The notes under the pieces: model-generated | What the model saw: only the letters and a program-made list of their open reading frames with translations | Told to the model about the DNA's origin: nothing | The model's database searches: none | Shown: piece by piece, positions 42,085 through 51,260 of the stretch | Position numbering within the stretch: the stretch's first letter is position 1 | How the letters are laid out: each line of letters starts with the position of its first letter | Source: Hortaea werneckii | Lineage: Eukaryota; Ascomycota; Dothideomycetes; Mycosphaerellales; Teratosphaeriaceae | Length of the DNA: 64,000 nt | NCBI GenBank assembly: GCA_037044905.1 | Contig: JBAOKB010000064.1 | Location: forward strand, 1-64,000 | Reading direction: 5' to 3' | Translations under genes and position numbers: made by a program

Positions 42085-42775
42085 TCATCTCAGCACCGCC
42101 TGCCTTCCTCTCGCAGCAGAAGCGCCGGCCTGCCTATCCGGCGGCCCAGCACTCATCAAGCTCTCGAGACCAAGATCCTTCCAAGCGGGCTCTCTAGCCT
42201 TCTGAGTAGCCCGTTGGATCCCGAGGGCAGCGTGCTGGTCCGGGACGACATCGTCTTCCTCGTCCGGGTTGACCGGCTGGTGGCGAGGGTCGACGTAAAT
42301 GTCCTCGGCGGGGAGTTTGATGGATGTGAAGGACTCTAACAAGTCGGCGTGGTCCGATGCATGCATGTGGATGTATGTGAAAGAGGAGTCGCGCGACTAG
42401 GGGCTCGGTGTCAGTATTCCGGGATATTGTTCGATGGCGGGTCAAAGTACCATGATGGAAAGATTGATGGTCAATTGACTGTTTGTGGGATTCTTTTGTT
42501 ACTCTGTCTTGTCTACATGCAAGTCTGGTCCTCGGTCTTTCTTTTCGCCCCTGAACTGCAAAGTGTTTACCGACAACCGCTACGAGATGGCGACACGCAG
42601 GCAGATTGCTGTTACCTAGGTGTTCTCGATATCTCACGGATGAGCATGGACTTGGAAGCGCCGACCGGAAGGCCTGGGGGATCTGGTGCACGGGCGCTGC
42701 AGCCTTGATGCCTGACTTTGTTGCATTGGCAGCGGATGATCCCGCCAGCCGGGCTTCCGAGCACTTTTGCGACAT
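42085..42775 (-). CDS. Unrecognised protein, two-exon model, 149 aa
   Basis: Model: exon 1 42638-42775 (MSQKCSEARLAGSS...) and exon 2 42085-42396, joined through a 241-bp intron with a good donor (GTGAGA), a TACTGAC branch point and acceptor CCCTAG, all in phase. Exon 2 is the better supported part: SFTYIHMHASDHADLLESF, then IKLPAEDIYVDPRHQPVNPD, an acidic EEDDVV stretch and a basic tail. No domain is recognised. The gene is divergent from RPS29 with about 204 bp between starts. Exon 1 could be wrong; an internal exon cannot be excluded. Confidence 0.4.
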
Positions 42776-42979
42776 CCACATCGAAATTGAGCGCCAAGCC
42801 GAGAAGGACACCGAGCGACCAACACCCAGCGATACCACCCGTCGGCGACTAACCCCCCAAGGTACGATAGACTCCGAATAATCCGCACCGAATATATTTC
42901 GACGACCCGAAAAAAGAGAAATCTAACTGAGCTGCTGCAGCTTCCTCGAAACCTTTCGAAGCCACCCACCACCGCCAAT

Positions 42980-43299
42980 ATGTCGCACGAATCCGTCTGG
43001 TACTCGCGCCCGCGCACCTACGGCAAGGGCTCCAGGAGCTGGTACGTTTGAAGATAAGGGATATATATGAGACTGGACGTGAAAGGGCCAGTCCGAGACA
43101 GGATAGACGGACTGACATGATGGATAGCCGTGTCTGCACCCACAAGGCTGGTCTGATCCGCAAGTACGGCCTGAACATCTGCCGTCAGTGCTTCCGTGAG
43201 AAGAGCACCGACATTGGCTTCGCCAAGGTACGAATCTACGCAAGAAAAAGATTGGGGAGTCTCCAGGACAAATACTGACATTGGGAATAGCACCGGTAA
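42980..43299 (+). CDS. RPS29: 40S ribosomal protein uS14 (S29)
   Basis: Three exons, 42980-43041, 43128-43227 and a 9-nt last exon 43291-43299 (His-Arg-stop), give 56 aa, the normal length. It is a small-subunit protein with a zinc-binding C-x2-C...C-x2-C site. Seen: MSHESVWYSRPRTYGKGSRS, then CRVC across intron 1, KAGLIRKYGLNICRQCF, and STDIGFAK-HR. Introns are 86 and 63 bp. The tiny terminal exon encodes just the last two residues, which many automatic predictions miss. Confidence 0.95.
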
Positions 43300-44831
43300 G
43301 CGTTTTTCGTGCGAGGAAAGAGCGAGAGGCGAAGTGGGAAATGGGTGTACGTGAAGATGGCATTCAGCATTACGAATCAAGCTCGTCGGGACAAAAAAAG
43401 AGCTGCGCTATGGCGTTCTACGGCTGGCCAACACCGGATTGATGCTTGAGCTGTGAAGACGGAAAAGTAGCTTCGGTACAAAGCTGCGAATCCACGATTC
43501 TTTCTACCCGTGCAATCTTTTGACATTGTGTGCTGCCCGCCGCGACACGGTCTCCCTTGGTAGTTAAAGCTGCCACATTCAGCATCCACATCGCGATTCA
43601 CTATCGTTGAATGGTAGACGAGCGGGATAGCCCGGATTCGATTCTGCTGGGCTTCGATTTGCATCCTCTGGGCACCACTCATTAGATGTGAGACGGTTCT
43701 TTCGGATTGGGAAGCTCCCGAAGCCATCCTTTTGTGTGCGACAGCCAGGATCATAGGGGCAGGCTTTCTGCATCCGAGAGGTTCCAAACTTCATCTTCAC
43801 CAGGACTCGTCGCGAGATTAGTACTTGACTTTGTAGGCAATGTTGCGTCTGGTCACCTTCGCGTGAGTAAGCTGCGATGAATGTCCTCGCTTGTTCCACC
43901 CCTTTGCATTACTTGCAAATCCAAACACGAGTGAACTGCATTCCAGAGCATTTCCACTGCACGCATTCTAGTTGACCTTTTTTGTTCAGTACGGCAGTAA
44001 TTCAAGACAACACAGAGACTAGATGTTAGAAGCGCATGGGATAGAGAGAATCTTTCATTATCATATGGCGGAAACCATCATGCGCATTGGGAAAACAGTA
44101 AACGTGCACTTCTGTTGGAGGCACTGGTCTTCACATACGAAAAAGCTCGGACCGTCAAATGCAGTGAATTCCAGGCTCGCACTTACGTTTTCCCAAGAAA
44201 CACCTAGGTATCATCGCACTTTCAATCTTGATCAAAATACCCATGGGCATGCCTGAGCTTCTCATGGTTGAAACCTTGTTTGCGGCTGTCCCAATATTGA
44301 TATGATTGCCTATCCAGATGGCGTTACGAAGCCTTCCAAGCTGTCGATCGTGGCTTCTCTAGACAGCTGCAAACGTAGGTCGGGATATGAGCCTCTCAAA
44401 ATTATGCGCAGCCATGACTCATAGATGTCAAGGGTCATATTCATGCGTTCGCAACCGCTACTGGTGTTTCGGGTAAGAATCAAGGCACGCCTGCCTTCGG
44501 TCAGAGCGGGTGTCGCACGCTTGGTGAAGCTGTTGTTCACATTGGGATCGACACTTGGTAGGGTAAGCTGCATCTGGTGGACTACTTCGAGCCGTTTGGT
44601 TATGTCAATATGGATGGTGGTGAGCAAGACATCGGCTCGCGAGCGGTTGTGGCACTCCTGGATCTTTGTACTTCAACGGCACTGGCGTTGCTCGAATGGC
44701 GATCGCGACTGGCAAGAATGGCAAGGTGTACTTTCTGAGTGAAGAAAATCTTGGAAGATACGAACAGGGACCTAGGCAGACAGACGGGCTTTGATGCAAT
44801 TGTCCAAATCCTCGCCAGCCTAATCGCCTTG
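43300..44831. other. Gene-poor stretch of about 1.5 kb
   Basis: No supported gene. A minus-strand open frame near 44310-44650 reads protein-like but lacks an ATG start and has a stop just upstream; it may be a remnant. Confidence 0.35.
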
Positions 44832-45275
44832 ATGCATTTCAACTTCTTAAGCAGCACTCCTACGGCTTCGTCTTTGCACTCACAATCGATTGCTGAACCT
44901 TGGGCTGGGCCTGAATATAAAATCCCCACACGGTCATCATCAGCAAACCCATCTAGACATCAGTGGACATTTGACCTTCCCACCAAAACCCCGCTCCCAT
45001 GTCCGACAAGCAACGCGACTGTCTACACCGCCGCAACAGGCTCCCAATTCCTCATCGAATGCAACATGGATCACCAAGGCGGCGACTTCAAGTCCGTCCA
45101 AGTAACGGGACAGACCGCCTTCCGATCATATAACGAGCACTGCGTTAAAACGCCAGGCTGCCTAGACGTCTCCCTGTCCGGAGTCGCCTGCTATATGAAG
45201 AGTGTCTTGGGAAAAGCCGTCAGTGCAAACAGCGTACTGGGTGCTCAGTTACTCCCGAACACGACATCTGGGTAG
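44832..45275 (+). CDS. PAN/apple-like domain protein
   Basis: Open frame of 147 aa from the first ATG at 44832. The C-terminal about 90 residues fit the fungal PAN/apple pattern: CPTSNATVYTAATGSQFLIE followed by C, then MDHQGGDF, HCVKTPGCLDVSLSGVACYM and KSVLGKAVSANSVLGAQL. These Cys-rich domains bind carbohydrate or protein in secreted proteins. No proper signal peptide follows the ATG, although the in-frame codons just before it are hydrophobic (IVQILASLIAL). An upstream exon carrying the secretory start is therefore likely missing, or the gene is truncated at its 5' end. Confidence 0.5.
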   Translation: MHFNFLSSTPTASSLHSQSIAEPWAGPEYKIPTRSSSANPSRHQWTFDLPTKTPLPCPTSNATVYTAATGSQFLIECNMDHQGGDFKSVQVTGQTAFRSYNEHCVKTPGCLDVSLSGVACYMKSVLGKAVSANSVLGAQLLPNTTSG

Positions 45276-45691
45276 CGAAGGAATTGCGAGTGGTTGGTGG
45301 CCGACGGGTTTCTAGCAGGAATTTCGTGAGTGTCATCGTCAGAGTGAAGTTTTGGAAAGAGGGTGGATGAAGGAAGAAAGGCAGGGAGGCTAAGATTGGG
45401 TGTGGTAAAACAACAACCAAGGAGGAAAAAAAAAAAAAGAAAAAAGAAAGTAGGAAACGGAAATAAAAAGGAGAATAGAATGGCAACTCTTCATGATCAC
45501 CAAGACGAAAAGGGAGAAAAAACTCATATCATTTTTCTTCCAGATGCACATGGAAGCGAAACTCCGTAAACACCACGCTAATAAGCAGACCCAAAAGCCC
45601 CAATTCATTCCCTTTCCAATCCTTGACTTTGTTTCTCGCGGTATAGCAAAAATACAAGTACAACCCCCCCCAAGGCAATCCCCTCCCTTCC
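45276..45691. other. Intergenic
   Basis: A-rich and C-rich runs; 3' flanks of two convergent genes. Confidence 0.4.
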
Positions 45692-47329
45692 TTACCAGGG
45701 AATCCCCACCATCCCCATCATCCCCTCCGCCCCTTCCCCTCCCATCCCAAAAAGCTCCCTCTTACTCGAACCCCCACCACTCCCCCCGCTGCTCGTCCCA
45801 TTCGTCGGCGTAAAATTCAAGTTCCCCACCTCACACCAGTTCTCCCCGCCCACACTCACGGGCAGACAACTCAGGTATTTGCACCAACTACATCGATTCG
45901 CGTCTTCTTTGTAGAAATTCTCAATTAGCAGGATAAAGCCTACGAGGCAGGCTATCAATGCGGCGGCGCGCACGAGCCACCAGCTCCACCAGATGGACTT
46001 GCGGTTTTGGAAGAAGGTGAGCGGGGCGCGGAGGAATCCCTTGAGGCCTTCTTCGCGGTGGGCGGAGGATGGAGGGTAAGAAGGGTGCGAGAGGCCTGAG
46101 TACCGCGCCGTGCTACCGTGTTGATGGTGGTCGACAACGGAGTGTTTCCGACTCGCGATGACGGCGGGCGAGCGCAGGATACACACTCCCAACACCAGTC
46201 CCATCAGGAATCCCCCGATATGACTGAAGTTGTCCAGCCCCGGCAGGAGCCCGAGCACGAACGCTATCACCACGTCGGCGATGATGAAGAGGAGGTCCTT
46301 GATCGGCGACTTGCGCTCTCGCCACGTGTACAGCAGGTCCAGTAACGTAATGGCTAGGATCCCAAATAGCGACCCGGAACACCCGCACGACGCGATCCCG
46401 TTCGCCGCGTAGTTGCCGCCCAACACGAACCCGAAGATGCCCGCCGCCATGTACACGATGGCGAACCGCACGGACCCGATCAGTTTCTCCACGTCCCGGC
46501 CTAGGGTCAGCTGCAGTAAGAGGTTGAACCCGATGTGGATGATCCCCGCGTGCAGGAAGATGGGGATGATGAAGCGCCACCATTGGTTCGGGGCGGGCTG
46601 GTCGGTGATGGAGCCGCCGGCATGGGGGTTGGGCACGCCGTTGAAGCCGCAGAGGTCGGAGAGCGAGCACGTGACGCTGGCGCCCGTCGTGCTCGTCGCG
46701 TTCGGACACGGCCAGGAGATCTCCACCGATGCGTTCTGGATGTTCGGCATGTTGTGCATGCACGCCGGGTAGCGGGCGCCCATGTTGATGAGGACGTAGG
46801 GTGAGGGCCCGATCATGGGGTTGAAGGAAGGGTGGATCTCGATCGGGGAGCCGGTGAGGACGGCGTTTTTGATTATCTCGGCGAGGAAGACGACCAGTTC
46901 TACCGCGCTGAGGATGTAGACTACCCAGGTGATCTTGCCGGAGAACCAGCCGGACTTTTCCTTGTCTCTTCTTCGGCGGCGGCGCTTGTCGGGGTCGGCG
47001 TCTCGGACGAAGGGGTCTTCTTGTTGGTGGGGGAGGATGGGTTGGATGGTCGCGCTGGAATCGTGTTTTGGTCTTCTTCCGCTCATCGGGATCGCATTCT
47101 CGTCTTCAAACGGATCGGCGTCATCGTGTATCCGGCCCTGTGAGCCTGCGTAGGATTGTGATGGGGTTGGGTGTATGTATGGGTACGTCGTGTCGTTGAA
47201 GGGGGATTGCGACTGCGCGCTGGACGGTAATGGTGGTAAAGGCGCGTCTGTTCGGTAGCCGAAGCGTGCGTAGTCGTCTTGCGGGTTGGTGTAGTAGGAA
47301 TTCTGGCGATAGTAGTCGTGGGCAGCCAT
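45692..47329 (-). CDS. Rhomboid family intramembrane serine protease
   Basis: Intronless, 545 aa from the ATG at 47329. Rhomboids cut transmembrane helices. Seen: a disordered Tyr/Pro/Asp-rich cytosolic N-terminus (about 1-125), a basic RRRRRRDKEK patch, TM1 (WVVYILSAVELVVFLAEII), a luminal loop with several Cys and N-glycosylation sites, the six-helix core with WWRFIIPIFLHAGIIHIGFN, the catalytic GCSGSLFG (Ser about 318) and SHIGGFLMG (His about 370), then a cytosolic loop, a last TM and a Gly/Ser-rich tail. Both catalytic residues are present, so it is probably active. Size and topology fit the secretory-pathway or plasma-membrane type with an extra C-terminal helix, not the mitochondrial Pcp1 type. 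Confidence 0.92.
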   Translation of the reverse strand: MAAHDYYRQNSYYTNPQDDYARFGYRTDAPLPPLPSSAQSQSPFNDTTYPYIHPTPSQSYAGSQGRIHDDADPFEDENAIPMSGRRPKHDSSATIQPILPHQQEDPFVRDADPDKRRRRRRDKEKSGWFSGKITWVVYILSAVELVVFLAEIIKNAVLTGSPIEIHPSFNPMIGPSPYVLINMGARYPACMHNMPNIQNASVEISWPCPNATSTTGASVTCSLSDLCGFNGVPNPHAGGSITDQPAPNQWWRFIIPIFLHAGIIHIGFNLLLQLTLGRDVEKLIGSVRFAIVYMAAGIFGFVLGGNYAANGIASCGCSGSLFGILAITLLDLLYTWRERKSPIKDLLFIIADVVIAFVLGLLPGLDNFSHIGGFLMGLVLGVCILRSPAVIASRKHSVVDHHQHGSTARYSGLSHPSYPPSSAHREEGLKGFLRAPLTFFQNRKSIWWSWWLVRAAALIACLVGFILLIENFYKEDANRCSWCKYLSCLPVSVGGENWCEVGNLNFTPTNGTSSGGSGGGSSKRELFGMGGEGAEGMMGMVGIPW

Positions 47330-48696
47330 GTTGGCTGGGTTTAGGAGTGGAGGCGTGCGATACAGTGGCAATTGGCTCGCGATTACCACTGGATGCAATC
47401 GGCTTTGTTGGTGTTACGCGACACAGTACTGTAGGTAGAATTGCCGATGCTAGTATCAGGAACGGTCGAGACAAGGTTCAGGCTAGGCAGTGAATCAACG
47501 TTCAAGGTCGCGAGGTTCCGCTTGTGCGCTTGTTGCTGCCGCGGTGGTGATTGTTTATTGTTGTCCGTCGCTCGCGGCTGTTGCGATGTTGGGAGAAACG
47601 AAAGGACAGCACAGATGAGGCTGAGATTGAATGAAAGAGAAAATGATTGGAATGGTATGGAAAAGCAGGTGTGGGAGTGTTCACGGAAATGAGCAGATGA
47701 GAAGGGTTTCGCAACGGTGTTTGGATAGTGGAGGTCGATATTGGTCCCTTACGAAACATTGGAGTCCGGGTGGCTTGGACGTTAAAGTGATGACGAACGC
47801 TCATGCACAGATCAGCTTCAGGGATGTACGTACACTCATACATACATAGTACCTAGGCATACATACGCGCTACGCCATTCTTTCCGCTTCCTCAGCCTCA
47901 CCTCCCCATTATAGCATGCTGTAGCGGTTGGTAGTCTCCGCTGCACTGCACATCTTCGCGCTGCAGGATGCATATGCAATGCTGCAGACTGGCGAAGTCC
48001 GTCTAAGGAGTGTATGCTATCCATCACTCAAAACGGCCGGTGGAAGAGCTATGTTAGCCCTACCCTATTCGGAAGAAGATGTGAGAATTGAAGACCCGAC
48101 CGGGAACTTCCAATGACACAGCATGTTTCCAAGGCTAGGGCTATTGAAAATAAGCATTCTAGACACCAAAGGGCCACGTGTCGGGGTGTCATTCTGAAGA
48201 GAAACAGGTTCCGATCCAATAACTCATACATCCTCGCTCATAATGTTCCATGTCCCAAACTGCGAAAAGATATTGCTGGATTGGCGAGCCCAAGGTGAAA
48301 CTTCACCTCTGATAGGCGCCTGTCGCGATAGCCACCCAGGGTGATGGTCTTACCGCGAGAACCGAAGATGGCATGGGATTTACTGGCTATGGCCTTCGGC
48401 AGAAACTCTCTAGTCCGTCAGCTAGTCATATCTTCGATCCCAGCCCTCGTGGTTTCGGTGTGCAGTCAGCCGCCTTACGTGCCTGTGAGACAACGGATGC
48501 GCCATACGGTCTGCCGCGTGGCTTCTATCACTCTTTCAGTCGCTCCCATGCAGCTTTGCGAGCCGAACGCTCTACTGTATGTAGGCACGAGCCTTCCCCT
48601 ACCCCTTCTCCATTCACATTGGACGTTGTGTGAATGGACATCCCACTCAACCCGAGCATCCGGCTTCATGCCGGCTCACCTGCGTCTTTTTCAAAC

Positions 48697-49225
48697 AAAT
48701 ATATTCCTTTTGGTCGTCCCATTGCTTTCAGAAAGCTACTAGAGGTCTTCAATTCGACCCTCGTGACTAACACACTTCGCAGCCGCCGCTTGCCATCTTT
48801 TCGGGCAACAGCCGGATCACGACTCCCCGGGAGTACCTTGTCTTTCAAGCCGTCACCTCCCCCCCGAACCGAAAACGCGTGCCTTGAAGCACGAACCCAT
48901 CGTAACTGCGTTGGGTGTCAAACATGTACAACTTTACAACAAATACCGCCGCTTACAGCGGCATAGCAGCCGACACCAGCTTTGGCTGTCGGTTGCCCAC
49001 CTGCCATGCGCCATGGTAGGTCCCTTCTATGAGGGGAAACCGATGCTTCCTCTGGAGGCCTCTCGTACGAGAGAACCCAGAGAACCCCGATTCACAGTCT
49101 GAGCGTTTGTTTGCGCGCTTAGGCTCGAAGCCCGAACCCGGTGCGGGATGCCCGTACCGGCCGATTAGAACCATGTACGTACAACCTCCCCTTTCCCGAG
49201 ACCTCTAGTAGCTTTCTTCTTTCCT
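48697..49225. repeat. Diverged dispersed repeat, copy A
   Basis: Shares ordered blocks with copy B (50187-50720): an ATAT-rich piece with GGTCGTCCC and GCTTTCAGAA, CCCCGGGAGTA, GCCGTCACCTCCCCCC, TTGGG-GTCAAA, CAACAAATACCGCC, three hairpins, and an end module with GTACGT plus AGCTTTCTTC. Similarity is patchy, with many transitions. Confidence 0.7.
48948..49021. other. Three consecutive stem-loops in repeat copy A
   Basis: Hairpin 1: 48948-48962, six perfect pairs with loop TAC. Hairpin 2: 48966-48996, outer stem of ten pairs with one G-T. Hairpin 3: 48999-49021, ten pairs with one G-T and loop CGC. Equivalent hairpins with different stem sequence occur in copy B. Confidence 0.7.
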
Positions 49226-50186
49226 TTCTATTCCTTCTTTTTTGTTCTACTCTTGCAGTCGATCTAACTGATGCCCGCGCCGGCCGATCAGAGTAGTGTA
49301 CGTACAATGCCCACTTTCCCGAAGACCTCTAGTTGCTTCCTTCCTCTTTTCTTCCTCTTCTCACCTTTTGTTCTGCCTTTTCTTCCAATACCGTGGCTTT
49401 GCTTTCCCCTTATGTCCTCCGGATCTCACTAGAGTCGTCAAAGATCCAGCCTCTACGTACAGCTTTCACGTTCAACCGAACTAGGCCCTACGCCAATTCA
49501 CCGGGGAGCCCTTTGTTTTCACACGGCAAGGTTCACCCGAATGAATCGATGCCCTGCGGTTAGCTGGTCTGCCTTTTCCGGTTACATGGGAGGAGATGCC
49601 ACAATTCATACTTCTTGGGGACATACGAGGGATTTAAAAACAAATTTCCAGCCCGGGGGTAAGGCTTGGGCTGGGAAATATTAAAGGGATAAAAAATTAA
49701 TGTACCTAGGCACGTACACTCACTCTCGTCCCTTTCCGTACAGGGGCCTCTGGTAGCTTCCTTCTTCTCTTTGTGGGGTTGGTCTTTGTTGTACATGTTA
49801 GCTTCTGTTAGACCTATAGGGGCCTATGCTTGAAGTGTTACTTGCACGAGGACTTCGAAACGTTTAAGAACATTTTTGGCATATGTGTGCCATCGATCGA
49901 TGATGTCCCCGTCGAAGCCCGTCTGGTCTACGAGGATCCATTCAACGAGAATCCATTAGTGGTCGCACGAACTCTGCAGCCGACGATTGCTTCTGGTCCT
50001 TGTCGACTCCCTCCGGTCTATGAGGATCCATTTGTAGCCGCAAGGACTCTGCAGACATCATCTTGGCCTTCTCCACCCACTTCTTTCGATTGATCCGGCC
50101 CGTCACATGTCACGCATTCGCTTCCCCCTTCCCTTCACATGCTTCAGCCCGATCACATGCCAGTCTCCACTCGTGATGACTCCACG

Positions 50187-50720
50187 AATATATCCCTTTC
50201 TGTCGTCCCACAGCTTTCAGAACAAGCTACCAGAGGAGAGAGGTCCTCCATTCGAACCTCGTTGCTGACAGAACCTCGCAGTCGATAATCCGACAATCCG
50301 GCAACTGCCTCAATGACCACAATCAGGTCCGACCCCGGGAGTAAACTTGAGCCTTCACCAGCTCACGCCGTCACCTCCCCCCTAACCTCGGGGTGCCTCG
50401 AAGCAACCCATTCCCCCCATCATAACTATGTTGGGCTTCAAAAAATTCATACCAAAACAACAAATACCGCCACCTACGGTGGCACCTAGAACCGACGGGA
50501 AGAATTCCCTGTTGGTTCCCCTCGCCACGATTGGCGTGGTGGGGGAAATAATCGGTGGGCTGCATCTTGTGCTCCCGTTGAAAAATTAATTCAATGCATT
50601 CAATCCTTCAATCGCGCTTTCCTCCGAGTTTGGACTCGGGAAAGTGAGTGGGGCAATGGTACGTTCGAATCTCCCCTCCCCTTGGCGAGATCTCTCCTCT
50701 GGTAGCTTTCTTTTTTTTTT
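50187..50720. repeat. Diverged dispersed repeat, copy B
   Basis: Direct-orientation partner of copy A, about 1.5 kb downstream, with the same order of blocks and the same three hairpins at 50469-50483, 50489-50518 and 50519-50545. Confidence 0.7.
50469..50545. other. Three consecutive stem-loops in repeat copy B
   Basis: Hairpin 1: 50469-50483, six perfect pairs with loop TAC. Hairpin 2: 50489-50518, about 13 pairs with one bulge. Hairpin 3: 50519-50545, eleven pairs with two G-T and loop ATTGG. Confidence 0.7.
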
Positions 50721-51260
50721 TTTCTTCTTTGCTCTTTCCTCCATTTCTCTTCTTTTCTTTGGGCTTTCTCTTTCCCGCTGTCCCTTCTTCTGCTTCTCCT
50801 TGGACTCGCATCCCTCTCTTTAATCCCTTCTTCTCCCTTTTTTTTTCGGTTCCAATTATCGACGAGGGCAGGTGACAGTTGAACATGCTACTTCCGCCGC
50901 TAAGAAGTAAAAACGGACTTGCCTTTTGCGAGTCTGTGCCGACTATGCCATCGGTCGTCGCACTTTCACTCCGCCTCATGATTAGCTATCCCGTCAAACT
51001 AACCGTGGACAAGGCCTTCATATCGCCGTAGACGCAATGAAGCTACGAAAGCGGATATTTCAATTTTTTTTTTTTTCTGTCTGTTTTATTGATTTAAAAA
51101 AAAAAAAAGTTGGAGAACACACAAAACCACAAACGGAAGAATGAAACTGAATAGTCTACCCGTGAAAAAAGTGGTTCGTTCTATTGATCATATATCTCAT
51201 ATCTCATTCCCCATCCCACCTCATCTATCTTTGATCCCCTCTCAAATCCATTAGATCCCC

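Larger units (their letters stand above)
47330..51260. other. Gene-free repeat-bearing stretch of about 3.9 kb
   Basis: No intact gene is recognised. The stretch contains diverged direct repeats, many inverted repeats and recurring GTACGTAC and CCTAGG motifs. It may be the remains of a mobile element, but no transposase, reverse transcriptase or terminal structure could be read. Confidence 0.5.

Noticed and set aside
43600..43665. Possible tRNA (GGATTCGATTC near a GC-rich stem)
   Set aside because: The putative T-arm does not pair and no acceptor stem or anticodon arm could be folded.
43579..43796. Cys-containing minus-strand frame (ACPYDPGCRTQKDG...) resembling a zinc finger fragment
   Set aside because: Only one Cys pair with no following His pair; no start context and no neighbours supporting it.
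44310..44660. Minus-strand frame with protein-like stretch (LTTIHIDITKRLEVVHQ)
   Set aside because: No ATG start and a stop codon shortly upstream; could be a relic but cannot be supported as a gene.
46113..46763. Long alternative frame inside the rhomboid gene
   Set aside because: Arg/His/Pro-rich shadow frame; the rhomboid frame carries all catalytic motifs.
47330..51260. Autonomous transposon
   Set aside because: No transposase, reverse transcriptase or integrase frame and no clear terminal repeats or target-site duplication could be read; only diverged repeats are supported.
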